64,000 bases of DNA from Romboutsia sedimentorum. Lineage in GTDB: Bacteria; Bacillota; Clostridia; Peptostreptococcales; Peptostreptococcaceae. The notes beneath the pieces are model-generated. The model was not told the origin of the DNA, ran no database searches, and was given only the letters and a program-made list of their open reading frames with translations. Made by a program: the position numbers and the translations under genes. This document shows positions 17,878 to 28,354 of the stretch, piece after piece (within the stretch, counting starts at the first letter, position 1; each line of letters opens with the position of its first letter). The stretch covers positions 1 to 64,000 of the forward strand of contig NZ_JASKYM010000008.1 of NCBI RefSeq assembly GCF_030131845.1, given 5' to 3'.

Positions 17878-18738
17878 TTAATACAAAACTGATTTAGGCA
17901 TCGCCCATCTAAATTTACCTCTAGTTTCTGAGCCTCCTACGCCTTTAATCCCAGTCACAGTCTGTTCTATGACCTCATCTATAGGTACTATAGTATCTAT
18001 TCTTGAACAAGCTATTTTTTCTACTACAAAAACTGGATCTAGTGCATGTATCATTATTCTACCCGGTGAACTTGCATAATTTGCACCAGCTTTTATTAGT
18101 TGTTCATAATTAGATTGGCATGCACCAGCAAATATAACCAAACTATCTAAGTTAGGTTGCCACTTGCGAGCTTGCTTTATAGTTTTTATAAAATTCATTG
18201 AATTTTTATAGTTACTTAAATCAGTTATATTGCCTTTTCTAGATGTCATAGCATCATGACCTGTTATTACAAGTATATCTGGGTTGTGCTTCTCTAATAG
18301 TGCTCGTACTTCTTTATATTGATTTGCTTCTGGTATAGCTACTCCCACAGCTGGAATTCCCAACTCTGTATATACATCTAAACATATTTTTAAATATTCT
18401 TTATCCCCATCTATTTGTAATACTTTACCTGGCATACCATAAACATTAGCATTTGCTTGAAGTTTAGGTACTGCTCTGTTCATCTTTTTTTGTCTCTCTT
18501 GTGCCTTTCTCATAGATTGATTAAGTAAAGTTTCTACGCCTTTATCTAAAAAAACTTCTTTTATGTCTGGCATCTTTACTATTTCTAAATCATCTAAATA
18601 AGCATCTGCTATTATTCTAAATGCAACGCCTTTTAATATAACTATTTTTTCATTTTTTTCATCTATGCTAAATCCTACTATCTTAAAAATAATATCCTTA
18701 TTATATGATTTCCTTGCTACTATGTCTCCTACTTTCAT
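17878..18738 (-). CDS. yabG: sporulation-specific protease YabG
   Basis: Cysteine-type protease that processes spore coat proteins and, in Clostridioides, cortex hydrolase and germination proteins. 286 residues. N-terminal SH3-like start MKVGDIVARKSYNKDIIFKIVG, then the family segments VLQIDGDKEYLKICLDVY, PDILVITGHDAM (conserved His) and LVIFAGACQSNYE (candidate catalytic Cys near residue 206), ending RGKFRWAMPKSVLY. The ribosome site GGGAGGA precedes the ATG. Diverges from psuK across a 170-bp region. Confidence 0.93.
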   Translation of the reverse strand: MKVGDIVARKSYNKDIIFKIVGFSIDEKNEKIVILKGVAFRIIADAYLDDLEIVKMPDIKEVFLDKGVETLLNQSMRKAQERQKKMNRAVPKLQANANVYGMPGKVLQIDGDKEYLKICLDVYTELGIPAVGVAIPEANQYKEVRALLEKHNPDILVITGHDAMTSRKGNITDLSNYKNSMNFIKTIKQARKWQPNLDSLVIFAGACQSNYEQLIKAGANYASSPGRIMIHALDPVFVVEKIACSRIDTIVPIDEVIEQTVTGIKGVGGSETRGKFRWAMPKSVLY

Positions 18739-18824
18739 AGATGTCCTCCCTAATAACTTTTATCTTAATTTATACTATGTTTTATATTTATTTTTGTTAC
18801 TTGAGAGAATAAAACATTTTTTTA

Positions 18825-18853
18825 TTGAAATATTAATAAAATAGTGTTACTAT
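18825..18853 (+). promoter_or_regulatory. psuK-psuG promoter
   Basis: -35 TTGAAA (18825-18830), 17-bp spacer, -10 TACTAT (18848-18853). The expected start near 18860 lies just before the palindrome at 18867. Confidence 0.65.
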
Positions 18854-18866
18854 CTTCATAAGCAAA

Positions 18867-18884
18867 TGTTTACTAGAGTAAACA
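18867..18884. promoter_or_regulatory. palindromic operator candidate upstream of psuK
   Basis: Perfect 18-bp inverted repeat TGTTTACT-AG-AGTAAACA, about 14 bp downstream of the promoter -10 and 25 bp before the psuK start. This is a repressor position; the HTH-bearing PsuK itself is a candidate binder. Confidence 0.6.
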
Positions 18885-18908
18885 AATATTTATAACAAGG
18901 TGATGAGT

Positions 18909-20003
18909 ATGACTGATAGAGAAAAAGAAATTTTAGAAATTTTAAAAGAAAACCCTATGATTTCTCAACAAGAATTAGCCGACAAACTGTGTATTGCTAG
19001 ATCTTCTATCGCAGTGCATATAACTAATCTTATGAAAAAAGGATATATAAAGGGTAAAGGATACATTTTAAATAAGAGTGATTATATAACTGTTATAGGT
19101 GGATCTAACATCGATATACAAGGTGCTCCTAACAAATCTCTTGTTATGTTTGACTCTAATCCTGGTAAAGTAGATATATCTTTAGGCGGTGTTGGCAGAA
19201 ATATCGCTGATAATATATGTAGATTAGGTATAGATACAAAGCTTATTTCTGCAGTTGGAAATGATTTATATGGTAATCAAATATTATCAGAATGTAAAAG
19301 TTATGGTATTGATATCGATGATTGTTATGTTTCAAATGAAATACCTACTTCAATATATGTTTCAATACTTAATAATTCTAATGATATGCAGGTTGCTATA
19401 TCTCATATGGATATATTAAATAAAATAGATATATCTTATATTAATTCAAAACACCAATACATCAACGATTCATTAGCTATCGTTATCGATACTAATTTAT
19501 CTAAAGAAGTGATAGATTATATTACTTCAACATATTCTAATATACCTATTTTTGTTGATACTGTTTCAACAACAAAGTGTATGAAGATAAAAGATGTAAT
19601 AGGTAAATTTAATACTATTAAATTAAATAAATATGAAGCTGAAGCTTTATCTAATATGAAAATAAATACTAAAGATGATTTAGAAAAATGTTCTAAGTAT
19701 TTATTAGACCAAGGTGTAGAAAACTTATTTATTACACTTGGAAAAGATGGAGTATACTGTGCTAACAAAGAAACTAATATAAAAATTGACAGTGTGAAAG
19801 TTGATATCATTAGTGCTACAGGTGCTGGAGATGCTTTTACAGCCGCTCTTGTTTATAGTCATTTAAATGGCTTTGACATTGAATATGCTGCTAAATTTTC
19901 TATGGCTGCATCTGTAATAGCACTTTCTCATGAAAATACAATTAACCCTAATATGTCTATAGACAATGTGGAAAAAATACTTAAGGAGATGATCTTATGT
20001 TAG
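18909..20003 (+). CDS. psuK: pseudouridine kinase with N-terminal winged-helix domain (PfkB family)
   Basis: Phosphorylates pseudouridine to the 5'-phosphate for PsuG. 364 residues from the ATG at 18909 (AAGG 8 nt upstream; GTG and ATG codons at 18900 and 18903 are too close). Residues 1-55 are a winged helix ([44 protein letters not shown]). The PfkB kinase follows: [24 protein letters not shown], and the C-terminal catalytic [13 protein letters not shown] near residue 300. The overlap with psuG fixes the pathway. The DNA-binding fusion suggests the kinase regulates its own operon, an inference. Confidence 0.88.
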   Translation: MTDREKEILEILKENPMISQQELADKLCIARSSIAVHITNLMKKGYIKGKGYILNKSDYITVIGGSNIDIQGAPNKSLVMFDSNPGKVDISLGGVGRNIADNICRLGIDTKLISAVGNDLYGNQILSECKSYGIDIDDCYVSNEIPTSIYVSILNNSNDMQVAISHMDILNKIDISYINSKHQYINDSLAIVIDTNLSKEVIDYITSTYSNIPIFVDTVSTTKCMKIKDVIGKFNTIKLNKYEAEALSNMKINTKDDLEKCSKYLLDQGVENLFITLGKDGVYCANKETNIKIDSVKVDIISATGAGDAFTAALVYSHLNGFDIEYAAKFSMAASVIALSHENTINPNMSIDNVEKILKEMILC

Positions 20004-20917
20004 AAAAATATTTACAAGTACACCCAGAGGTTAAAAAGGCTATAGAAAATGGTGAAGCAGTAGTTGCTCTAGAATCAACTATAATATCTCATGGAATGCC
20101 TTATCCTAAAAATGTAGAGATGGCTAAAAATGTAAGTAAGATAATAAGAGAAAACGGCGCTATTCCTGCTACTATAGCAATAATAGATGGGGTATTAAAA
20201 GTTGGTCTTACTGAGGAAGAAATAGAATTTTTAGGAACAAGCAAAGACATTGTTAAAGCTAGTAGAAGAGATTTACCTTTTATAATATCTAAAAAATTAA
20301 ATGGAGCTACTACAGTTGCTACTACAATGATTTTAGCTGACTTAGCTGGTGTTAAAGTATTTGCTACAGGTGGTATAGGTGGAGCTCATAGAGGCGCACA
20401 AGAAACATTTGATATATCTGCTGATTTACAAGAATTAGCTAATACTAATGTTGCAGTAATTTGTGCCGGTGCAAAATCTATATTAGATATAGGACTAACA
20501 TTAGAGTATTTAGAAACTAACGGAGTTCCTGTAATAGGATTTGGTGCAGATGAATTCCCTGCATTCTATACTAGAAAAAGTGGATTTGGTGTTGACTATA
20601 GAGTAGATTCTTCTATGGAAGTTGCTACTGCTTTAAAAGCTAAGTGGGACTTAAACCTAAAAGGTGGAGTGGTTATAGGTAATCCAATACCAACAGAATT
20701 TGAAATGGATTATGATGGTATAACTAATGCTATAGAAACTGCTTTAAAAGAAGCTAGGGAAAACAATATAGCTGGTAAAAAAGTTACGCCTTTCTTGTTA
20801 GACAAGGTTAAGACTATAACAGCTGGTAAAAGTTTAGATTCTAACATAGAATTAGTTTATAACAATGCTAAGGTTGCTGCTCAAATAGCTAAAGACTTAG
20901 CTGATATAAATAAATAA
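19997..20917 (+). CDS. psuG: pseudouridine-5'-phosphate glycosidase
   Basis: Splits pseudouridine 5'-phosphate into uracil and ribose 5-phosphate; manganese-dependent family. 306 residues. Typical segments: [21 protein letters not shown] near residue 25, [29 protein letters not shown] around 105-130, [19 protein letters not shown], and GVVIGNPIP. It overlaps the psuK stop by 7 bp, so the two are translationally coupled. Uracil released here can be salvaged. A terminator follows. Confidence 0.95.
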   Translation: MLEKYLQVHPEVKKAIENGEAVVALESTIISHGMPYPKNVEMAKNVSKIIRENGAIPATIAIIDGVLKVGLTEEEIEFLGTSKDIVKASRRDLPFIISKKLNGATTVATTMILADLAGVKVFATGGIGGAHRGAQETFDISADLQELANTNVAVICAGAKSILDIGLTLEYLETNGVPVIGFGADEFPAFYTRKSGFGVDYRVDSSMEVATALKAKWDLNLKGGVVIGNPIPTEFEMDYDGITNAIETALKEARENNIAGKKVTPFLLDKVKTITAGKSLDSNIELVYNNAKVAAQIAKDLADINK

Positions 20918-20957
20918 TATAAGCCAATAAAATTTATTATTAATTTTAAAATAAATA

Positions 20958-20997
20958 AAATAAACTATCTGTAATTTAAATTATAGATAGTTTATTT
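20958..20997. terminator. bidirectional terminator after psuG
   Basis: 13-bp perfect stem AAATAAACTATCT / AGATAGTTTATTT with T-rich ends on both strands; serves psuG (plus) and the small gene at 21002 (minus). Confidence 0.8.
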
Positions 20998-21001
20998 TTA
21001 T

Positions 21002-21163
21002 TTAATCTTCTTTTAAGTTAGGTATTACTTTTTTAACTTCTTCAATTTCATGCCATGTTTTTTCTAGATTATTTTGACTTATATATTCTTTAACAGTTGT
21101 CAAAGAAGTAAATTCTTTAACAGATAAATCATCTTCATCATTCATAAATCTTAAGATAAACAT
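21002..21163 (-). CDS. small acidic protein of unknown function (53 aa)
   Basis: A short open frame immediately after the SEC-C gene. The 53-residue product starts MFILRFMNDEDDLSVKEF and ends PNLKED; it is acidic and helical with no signal or membrane segment. The ATG at 21163 is preceded by AAGG 7 nt upstream, in the end of the SEC-C gene (gap 9 bp), and the bidirectional terminator lies right after its stop. These context signs make it a probable real gene, though no family is recognised. Confidence 0.6.
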   Translation of the reverse strand: MFILRFMNDEDDLSVKEFTSLTTVKEYISQNNLEKTWHEIEEVKKVIPNLKED

Positions 21164-21172
21164 AAACTTACC

Positions 21173-21679
21173 TTACTTTCCACAACATTTCTTGTATTTT
21201 TTACCGCTTCCACATGGACAAGCGTCATTTCTTCCAACTCTATCTTCTTTAACTATTGTTTTAGAGTTTTTATATGATTTTTGTAATTCTTTTCTTGTAG
21301 CTTCTGGTAATATATCATTCCATCCTTGTAAGTTATATAACCAGTGAGCTTCTACAGCTACCATATTGTAGTATAATTTTTCCCAGTCTATATCTAATTT
21401 TATAGTACTATCAGCTTCTATAGTTTCTAAAACGTCTTCATTCATATCTTCTTTTAAACTCTCGCTTATTCCATCTATGAATCCCATGAAATATTCAACT
21501 GAAGCATTGTGGCTAGCTGCTAATTCACTAACTTTTCCTTCTATAACTTGCTTCTTATTGTTTAAAATCTCATTGTATATTCCAGCTTCTACTTTTAAGT
21601 ACTCTTCCCAGAATTTCACTTCTGTTTCTTGACTTTCGTGATTATCACTTAAATTTCTCCATTCAGTATATAAACTCAT
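21173..21679 (-). CDS. SEC-C motif protein
   Basis: 168 residues from the ATG at 21679, chosen because AGGAGG lies 7 nt upstream. The last 22 residues form a SEC-C zinc-binding motif ([17 protein letters not shown]), like the SecA tail. The rest is acidic and helical ([36 protein letters not shown], only partly quoted family-like). Such proteins are common in Clostridia; their function is unknown, though the motif suggests contact with SecB-like or ribosomal partners. Co-transcribed with the 53-residue gene downstream. Confidence 0.8.
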   Translation of the reverse strand: MSLYTEWRNLSDNHESQETEVKFWEEYLKVEAGIYNEILNNKKQVIEGKVSELAASHNASVEYFMGFIDGISESLKEDMNEDVLETIEADSTIKLDIDWEKLYYNMVAVEAHWLYNLQGWNDILPEATRKELQKSYKNSKTIVKEDRVGRNDACPCGSGKKYKKCCGK

Positions 21680-21775
21680 ACTTTTTCCTCCTAAAATTTC
21701 GTTTTTATAGTACAAATAAATTTTGTTTTAATTTTTATAACTCTATATTATACCATATTTTCTTTAAATCAACTC

Positions 21776-22480
21776 TTACATTATATCATAATTAAATAAT
21801 TCTTTTAATACTTTTATAGCATACTCTTGGTCTATAAAAAATGGGCTACTTGCTATGGTAATAACTTTAGCTTTCTTTATAAGATTTTGTATCTTACAAA
21901 TTTTTATTTCATGGGGTATGTAATCCATATCTTTAGAGAATATATCCAAATCTATGTCTAATACATATTCTCCTTTTATATCTAAATCAAATCCATAAGA
22001 ACTATCTATTATAACAACATCTGAAAATATATTGTGTTTTAATGCAGGTTGAATGAAATTTCCTACATTTAAAACTTCATTAGTATATGTAAAAACATCT
22101 TCTATGTTATCCATATTAACATTATAATCATCAGGCTCTCTCATATCCTTATGTTGATCTACATGTACTAATTTGCACCCTTTACTAAACTTATCTTTTT
22201 TTAGACTTTTTATCCAAAAATAAAGAGCATGGTTATGATTATCAAATATATATACATCTTTTTGGTCTATGTTATATTTGACCATATTTTTAAGACCTCT
22301 TGCTTTTATTTCTTTTTCTTCATCTATTTCATTAAATACAATTTTATCTCCAACCTTAATATCATTTAAATTACCTTCTATTAATTTTGGAACATAAATT
22401 TTTTTATTTTCTCTTTCTTCATAAGAAAAAATATTATTACCAATAGGTTTTTCAATATAAAATCCTATGTATCTTTCCAT
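21776..22480 (-). CDS. UPF0489 family protein
   Basis: 234-residue protein of the UPF0489 (C5orf22-like) family, which resembles arginase-fold metal enzymes. Visible metal-ligand-like motifs: YIFDNHNHALYFW near residue 75, LVHVDQHKDMREP near 105, and YVLDIDLDIFSKDMDY near 175. No signal peptide. The substrate is unknown. It is a minus-strand gene with weak ties to its neighbours (about 100 bp upstream of the SEC-C start). The histidine/aspartate pattern suggests a hydrolase acting on a small molecule, which is inference. Confidence 0.8.
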   Translation of the reverse strand: MERYIGFYIEKPIGNNIFSYEERENKKIYVPKLIEGNLNDIKVGDKIVFNEIDEEKEIKARGLKNMVKYNIDQKDVYIFDNHNHALYFWIKSLKKDKFSKGCKLVHVDQHKDMREPDDYNVNMDNIEDVFTYTNEVLNVGNFIQPALKHNIFSDVVIIDSSYGFDLDIKGEYVLDIDLDIFSKDMDYIPHEIKICKIQNLIKKAKVITIASSPFFIDQEYAIKVLKELFNYDIM

Positions 22481-22564
22481 ATTGTCTCCTCTTAACTATA
22501 GTTTAATTATATATTAAATATTTATGCTATGTTGATTAAATATTTTTTGATACCAAGCTATTAT

Positions 22565-22604
22565 AAATAGGAGCTATCTTCTATTTTGAAGGTAGCTCCT
22601 ATTT
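22565..22604 (-). terminator. RluA-family gene terminator
   Basis: Stem AAATAGGAGCTA / TAGCTCCTATTT with extended pairing, one base after the stop codon; T-rich on the minus side. Confidence 0.8.
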
Positions 22605-22605
22605 A

Positions 22606-23271
22606 TTAAAATAAATTCCAAGGATATTCTTGTGGTGGTTCACATGTGAATTCCATTTTTTCTTTAGTAGTTGGATGTTCTATTTCTACTTTGTGCGCCC
22701 ATAGAGATATTTGTTGTCCAACTTTATTTACAGATTGTCCGTATCTTTGATCTCCAAATAGAGGATGCTTTCTACTCGCAAACTGAACTCTAATTTGATG
22801 AGATCTTCCTGTTTTTAAATCAACCTCAACAAAACTAAATCCATCTTTTTTATTTAAAGTTTCATAACTTAATTCTGCATTTTTAGCTTCATTATGGTCT
22901 TTTTTAACTACAGTAACCATATTAGTTTTTCTATTTTTATAAAGATAATCTTTTAAAGTATCTTTGTCTTTGCTCATTGTTCCATGTATAACAGCTCTAT
23001 AAGTCTTTTTAAAAGTCTTATTTCTCACTTGCTCAGATAATCTAGATGCGGCTTTAGATGTTTTTGCAAAAACCATAACCCCACCCACCGGTCTATCTAG
23101 CCTATGTATCAAACCTATATATACATTTCCTGGTTTATTGTATTTTTCTTTTACATATTGCTTTAAAAGATTAACCATATCTTTATCGTTAGTATCATCA
23201 CCTTGTGATAATATGTTAACTGGTTTTTCTACAACTAATAAATGGTTATCTTCATATATAACCTTTATCAT
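22606..23271 (-). CDS. RluA-family pseudouridine synthase
   Basis: Isomerises uridine to pseudouridine in rRNA or tRNA. 221 residues with only the catalytic domain and no S4 domain. The catalytic aspartate is in the hallmark GLIHRLDRPVGGVMVFAKT near residue 57. The rest follows the family: LSEQVRNKTFKKTYRAVI and the C-terminal TGRSHQIRVQFA...HPLFGDQRYG. The start ATG overlaps the methyltransferase stop (TAATG), so the two are coupled. Whether the target is 23S rRNA or tRNA is unclear. Confidence 0.92.
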   Translation of the reverse strand: MIKVIYEDNHLLVVEKPVNILSQGDDTNDKDMVNLLKQYVKEKYNKPGNVYIGLIHRLDRPVGGVMVFAKTSKAASRLSEQVRNKTFKKTYRAVIHGTMSKDKDTLKDYLYKNRKTNMVTVVKKDHNEAKNAELSYETLNKKDGFSFVEVDLKTGRSHQIRVQFASRKHPLFGDQRYGQSVNKVGQQISLWAHKVEIEHPTTKEKMEFTCEPPQEYPWNLF

Positions 23272-24143
23272 TACTTAGACTCCCATCTTCCAAATATACC
23301 ACAAGGAAGAACTTTACCGTCTCTAGAAGTAGGTATACCTATTTCTCCACCATATATTTTTCCACCTTTTGATTTCTTTTCAACAGTAGCATCTAATATA
23401 TGTTCTAATATTATTGGAGATAATCCAGTAGTGTATGAATTTATCAAGAAAAATAATGGATCGTCAGATAATACTTTAGTGCATAAATCAACTAAACCAT
23501 ATAATTTTTCTTCTATTTGCCATACTTCACCTTTTGGACCTCTTCCGTAAGAAGGTGGATCCATTATTATAGCATCATATTTATTTCCTCTTCTAACTTC
23601 TCTTTCAACAAACTTAACAACATCATCAACTATAAATCTTACTTTGCTATCTTGTAGTCCTGATGTTTGTAAGTTTTCCTTAGCCCAAGTTACCATACCT
23701 TTAGATGCATCAACATGACAAACTTCCGCTCCTGCTGCTGCACAAGCTACTGTAGCTCCACCTGTGTATGCAAATAAGTTTAATACCTTTATAGGTCTGT
23801 TAGCATTTCTTATTTTTTCCATTGACCAATCCCAGTTAGCTGCTTGCTCTGGGAATAATCCAGTATGTTTAAATCCAGTAGGACTTATGTTAAACTTCAA
23901 TTCTTTGTAGCTTATAGTCCACTTTTCAGGATATTTTTTCTTAGCTTCCCATTGACCTCCACCTCTACTACTTCTGTGGTAATGTCCATGAGGATTTTTC
24001 CATAATCCGCTTTCATTTTGTATAGGCCACATTACTTGAGGATCCGGTCTTCTAAGAACTACATCTCCCCATCTTTCTAATTTTTCTCCGTTACCCATAT
24101 CTATAAGTTCATAGTCTTTCCATTTATCTGCTAATAATAACAT
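23271..24143 (-). CDS. class I SAM-dependent methyltransferase, RlmI/K-like
   Basis: 290 residues with a class I Rossmann methyltransferase domain from about residue 110. Motif I is VLNLFAYTGGATVACAAAGAEVCHVD, acidic loop DASKGMVTWAKEN, motif IV IIMDPPSYGRGPKGE (N/DPPY-like). The N-terminal region carries RRPDPQVMWP. COG1092-type proteins modify rRNA; here the PUA domain is absent. Coupled to a pseudouridine synthase downstream, consistent with a ribosomal RNA modification pair. The exact substrate base is not deducible. Confidence 0.88.
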   Translation of the reverse strand: MLLLADKWKDYELIDMGNGEKLERWGDVVLRRPDPQVMWPIQNESGLWKNPHGHYHRSSRGGGQWEAKKKYPEKWTISYKELKFNISPTGFKHTGLFPEQAANWDWSMEKIRNANRPIKVLNLFAYTGGATVACAAAGAEVCHVDASKGMVTWAKENLQTSGLQDSKVRFIVDDVVKFVEREVRRGNKYDAIIMDPPSYGRGPKGEVWQIEEKLYGLVDLCTKVLSDDPLFFLINSYTTGLSPIILEHILDATVEKKSKGGKIYGGEIGIPTSRDGKVLPCGIFGRWESK

Positions 24144-24347
24144 TCATGTCCTCCTAATTTTTTAATCTCAATTTATGTATTATACCATATTATTAATTCA
24201 TATTTTCGGTATTTTAACCACTTTCTATACTTATTATAAATTATTTAAGCTACTATTTGTATTACTACTTATTTATTTAATTTTGCATTAACTATCTTCT
24301 TTCATTTAGCATACTATATTGTAACTAATTTTTTGAATAAGGGGTGA

Positions 24348-25070
24348 ATGATAATAATGAATTTTAGAGGATATGACGGTTGTATTTATAATTTAATTCA
24401 TGTAAAATTCAACGAAGATATGAAAAGAGACGGTTTCTTTTATTATAATTTGCAGTATCCATCATTTTATAATTTTAATAATACTTACTTTAATGTAAAT
24501 CCCAACGTGCTTAATAATATAAATGATACAATCAAAAGTGATGCTTATACTTTTAAAGATGGCTTACTTGAAGAGTATAATGAGAGCTCTCAAAACACTA
24601 ATTATACAGTACGTTCATCTTATAACGTTACATTTAACAAAAATCATATATTAAGTTCTAAGCTAAGCCTAATGGCGCTTGACGGAACGTCAATTGCTGA
24701 ATACAGTCAAATAAATAATTATAATATTGATTTACTTACTGGAGATACAATTTTACTTAAGGATATTTTTAACCATGGTGTAGATTATATGAAGATTATT
24801 ACTGAATATGTTAGTTATAAAATTTTTCAAAATAAAGAATGGTATTATAAAGATGTATTTATAGATATTCCACAAGATCAAGCTTTTTATTTAACTGATT
24901 CTGGAATAGTTGTATATTTTGAATTAGCTCAAATTGCGCCCATAGAATTTGGTGTACCTAAATTCAAAATCCCATTTGAAAAATTTAAATCTTATATTAA
25001 TCCTCGTTTTTATTGCTATGCTCAAAATATTTATTCTCCTCCTGTGAGAAAGAAAAAACTAAATAAATAA
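24348..25070 (+). CDS. DUF3298 domain protein
   Basis: 240-residue protein. The C-terminal half matches DUF3298 (as in RsiV/PdaC-like proteins): LTGDTILLKDIFN near residue 130 and FYLTDSGIVVYFELAQIAPIEFGVPKF near 187. The N-terminal part (YNVTFNKNHILSSKLSLM) resembles the DUF4163 partner domain. Unlike most relatives there is no signal peptide or membrane anchor, so it may act in the cytoplasm, or be a spore or coat-type protein. Two ATGs (24348 and 24357) flank AAGGGGTGA differently, so the start is uncertain by three residues. A perfect terminator follows. Confidence 0.75.
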   Translation: MIIMNFRGYDGCIYNLIHVKFNEDMKRDGFFYYNLQYPSFYNFNNTYFNVNPNVLNNINDTIKSDAYTFKDGLLEEYNESSQNTNYTVRSSYNVTFNKNHILSSKLSLMALDGTSIAEYSQINNYNIDLLTGDTILLKDIFNHGVDYMKIITEYVSYKIFQNKEWYYKDVFIDIPQDQAFYLTDSGIVVYFELAQIAPIEFGVPKFKIPFEKFKSYINPRFYCYAQNIYSPPVRKKKLNK

Positions 25071-25108
25071 AAAGGATAAATTCACTATATAGTGAATTTA
25101 TCCTTTTT
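25069..25108. terminator. bidirectional terminator between DUF3298 gene and carB
   Basis: A perfect 40-bp palindrome with AAAAAGGATAAATTCACTAT as one arm; it begins at the end of the plus-strand gene and ends 5 bp before the carB stop. Confidence 0.9.
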
Positions 25109-25112
25109 ATTT

Positions 25113-28100
25113 TTATAATTTTGCTATATTGTATACATCTAATCCAGCATTTATTATTTTTTTCTTTTTTACCCCAACTAAAGCTCTTAATGTATCTAAT
25201 GATGTCATTATTTCAGTTGAGAACTCTGTTGCTGTTCTTCTTATTTTAAATCCATCTCTAGTAGAATCATTTCCTTTAGTAGCTGTATTTATTACTATAT
25301 CTACTTCTTTATTTCTTATAGCATCTAATATGTTAGGTCTAGATTCTTCTACCCTATTAACTATATCTGCTTTTATTCCATTTATTTTCAGAATATTTGC
25401 TGTCCCTTCTGTAGCTAAGAAAGTATATCCTAATTCATTCATGTCTTTTGCTATTGCTATAAATTCTTCTTTATCATAGTTATTTATAGTAGCCAATACT
25501 ACACCTCTTTTATCAGACATAGTTTTTCCTGCTGCTATAAACCCTTTACATAGTGCTTCTTCTAAATTTTCACCTATACCTAATACTTCTCCAGTAGATT
25601 TCATTTCTGGACCTAAGCTTATATCTACTTTAGCAAGTTTTGACATAGAGAACACTGGTACTTTTACTGATACTAATCTAGGTTCTTTATATACGCCAGT
25701 TCCATATCCTAAGTCCTTTAATTTAGATCCTAACATACATCTAGTAGCTAAGTCTATTATAGGCACATTACTTACTTTACTTATATATGGTACAGTTCTA
25801 CTCGCTCTTGGGTTAACTTCTATTATATACAATTCGTTTTTAAATTCTATAAACTGTATATTTACCATTCCAAGTACATTTAAATCTAATGCTATTTTTT
25901 TAGTATAATCTAATATTTTAGATTTTATTTCATCACTTATATTTTGACTTGGATACATTGTTATACTATCCCCTGAGTGAACTCCTGCTCTTTCTAAGTG
26001 TTCCATTATCCCTGGTATTAATATATCATCCCCATCACATATTGCATCTACTTCTATTTCTCTACCTACTAAATACATATCTATAAGAACTGGATTTTTA
26101 TTATCTCTTTTAAATGCATTTTCTAAATATCTAGCTAATTTATTTTCATCATAAGTTATTTCCATACCTTGACCACCAAGTACATAAGATGGTCTAACTA
26201 ATACTGGATAACCTAATTTTTTAGCTTCTTTAATACCTTCTTCTACTGACCATATAGCTTTTCCCTTTGGTCTATTTATATCTAGTTTTTCTAATAGTTC
26301 TTCAAATTTTTCTCTGTCTTCTGCTGCATCTATATCCTTAAAATCAGTTCCTAATATCTTTATTTTCTTTTCATCTAAGAACTTAGCTAACTTTATTGCA
26401 GTTTGACCTCCAAATTGAAGTATAACTCCATCTGGATTTTCTTTTTCTATAATATTTAATACTTCTTCTTCAGTTAATGGCTCAAAATATAATCTATCAG
26501 ATGTATCAAAATCTGTACTTACTGTTTCTGGGTTATTATTTACTATTATAGTTTCTATTCCCATTTTTCTTAGTGCTTTTACACAATGAACTGAACAATA
26601 ATCAAATTCTATACCTTGACCTATTCTTATTGGACCAGACCCTAAAACCATAACTTTTTTTCTATCACTTATTTCTACTTCATCATATTGCTCGTATGTA
26701 GAATAATAGTATGGAGATAGTGCATCAAACTCTCCTCCACAAGTATCAACCATTTTATATGATGGCTTTATGTTGTATAACTTTCTTAATTCACATAGTC
26801 TTTCTGGACTTATTTTCATTAAATCAGCTATACCTTTATCAGAGAATCCTTTTTTCTTTAATTGTAGTAGATATTCTTTATTTAAATCTTCTATCTTCAT
26901 CTCTTTTAATTTTTCTTCTTGTTCTACTATCCACTTAAATTTATTTATAAACCACTTATCTACTCCAGTGATTTGTTCTATCATTTCTAATTTATAGCCT
27001 CTTCTTATCATTTCAGCTAAATCAAATAATCTCTCATCATCAGGTACTACTACACTTTTCTTTAATAACTCTATGCTTTTTTCTTCAGACTCTGCATGAA
27101 CTAAAGAATATTTTCCTATTTCAAGAGATCTTATACCTTTAAGTAGTGCTGCTTCAAAGTTACTTCCTATACTCATTATCTCCCCTGTTGCCATCATCTT
27201 TGTTCCTAGTTTTCTATTCGCTTGTTTAAACTTATCAAATGGCCACTTTGGTATCTTTACTACTACATAATCTAGTGTTGGCTCAAAACATGCATAAGTT
27301 TTCTTTGTTACAGCATTTTGTATTTCATCTAATGTATATCCTAGTGCTATTTTCGCTCCCACTTTTGCTATTGGATAACCCGTAGCCTTTGATGCTAGAG
27401 CTGATGATCTTGAAACTCTTGGATTTATTTCTATTATTGCATATTCTAAACTGTGAGGATTTAATGCTATTTGTACATTACATCCACCTTTAACTTCGAT
27501 TGCATTTATTATATCTATTGATGCAGTTCTAAGCATTTGATATTCTTTATCACTTAAAGTCTGGCTAGGTGCTACAACTATACTGTCTCCAGTATGCACT
27601 CCAACTGGATCTATATTTTCCATATTACATACAGTTATACAGTTTCCGTTTCCATCTCTCATTACTTCATATTCTATTTCTTTCCAACCTTTTATACTCT
27701 TTTCAAGTAATACTTGTTTAACTGGACTTAATTGTAAACCTTGTGTAAGTATTTCTGTTAATTCTTCTACACTTTCAGCTATACCTCCACCAGTTCCACC
27801 TAATGTGTAAGCTGGTCTAACAACTACCGGATACCCTATCTGGTCTGCAAACTTTAATCCACTTTCTAAATCAGTTACGATGTCACTTATTACAACAGGT
27901 TGATTTATTTCTCTCATTACATTTCTAAAAGTATCCCTATCTTCACCTTTTTTAATGGACTCTATAGAAGTACCTATTACTTTTACATTATACTTTTCTA
28001 ATATTCCTGCATCATGTAATTCAACTGCTAAGTTAAGTCCTGTTTGTCCACCCATCCCTGCAAGTAAACTATCTGGTCTTTCCTTTTCTATTATCTTTTC

Positions 28101-28322
28101 TATAAACTCTATTGTTAATGGTTCTATATATATTTTATCCGCTACTTCTCTATCCGTCATGATTGTAGCTGGGTTACTGTTTATTAATACTACTTCTATT
28201 CCCTCTTCTTTTAAAGCTTGACAAGCTTGCGTTCCAGAATAATCAAATTCTGCTGCTTGTCCTATTATTATAGGTCCCGAACCTAATACTAACGTCTTTT
28301 TTATACTATCTATTTTAGGCAT
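25113..28322 (-). CDS. carB: carbamoyl-phosphate synthase large subunit
   Basis: Makes carbamoyl phosphate from bicarbonate, ammonia (from CarA) and two ATP. 1069 residues with the internal duplication: the first half starts [21 protein letters not shown], the second [20 protein letters not shown] at about 560. Each ATP-grasp half shows its R/G-rich loop ([30 protein letters not shown]). The C-terminal allosteric MGS-like domain (about 935-1069) includes [11 protein letters not shown]. Follows carA by 32 bp. The product feeds pyrimidine synthesis, as the PyrR leader on the operon indicates, and possibly arginine synthesis. Confidence 0.97.
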   Translation of the reverse strand: MPKIDSIKKTLVLGSGPIIIGQAAEFDYSGTQACQALKEEGIEVVLINSNPATIMTDREVADKIYIEPLTIEFIEKIIEKERPDSLLAGMGGQTGLNLAVELHDAGILEKYNVKVIGTSIESIKKGEDRDTFRNVMREINQPVVISDIVTDLESGLKFADQIGYPVVVRPAYTLGGTGGGIAESVEELTEILTQGLQLSPVKQVLLEKSIKGWKEIEYEVMRDGNGNCITVCNMENIDPVGVHTGDSIVVAPSQTLSDKEYQMLRTASIDIINAIEVKGGCNVQIALNPHSLEYAIIEINPRVSRSSALASKATGYPIAKVGAKIALGYTLDEIQNAVTKKTYACFEPTLDYVVVKIPKWPFDKFKQANRKLGTKMMATGEIMSIGSNFEAALLKGIRSLEIGKYSLVHAESEEKSIELLKKSVVVPDDERLFDLAEMIRRGYKLEMIEQITGVDKWFINKFKWIVEQEEKLKEMKIEDLNKEYLLQLKKKGFSDKGIADLMKISPERLCELRKLYNIKPSYKMVDTCGGEFDALSPYYYSTYEQYDEVEISDRKKVMVLGSGPIRIGQGIEFDYCSVHCVKALRKMGIETIIVNNNPETVSTDFDTSDRLYFEPLTEEEVLNIIEKENPDGVILQFGGQTAIKLAKFLDEKKIKILGTDFKDIDAAEDREKFEELLEKLDINRPKGKAIWSVEEGIKEAKKLGYPVLVRPSYVLGGQGMEITYDENKLARYLENAFKRDNKNPVLIDMYLVGREIEVDAICDGDDILIPGIMEHLERAGVHSGDSITMYPSQNISDEIKSKILDYTKKIALDLNVLGMVNIQFIEFKNELYIIEVNPRASRTVPYISKVSNVPIIDLATRCMLGSKLKDLGYGTGVYKEPRLVSVKVPVFSMSKLAKVDISLGPEMKSTGEVLGIGENLEEALCKGFIAAGKTMSDKRGVVLATINNYDKEEFIAIAKDMNELGYTFLATEGTANILKINGIKADIVNRVEESRPNILDAIRNKEVDIVINTATKGNDSTRDGFKIRRTATEFSTEIMTSLDTLRALVGVKKKKIINAGLDVYNIAKL

Positions 28323-28354
28323 AATTTTTTCTCCTTATCTAAACGATTTATGAT

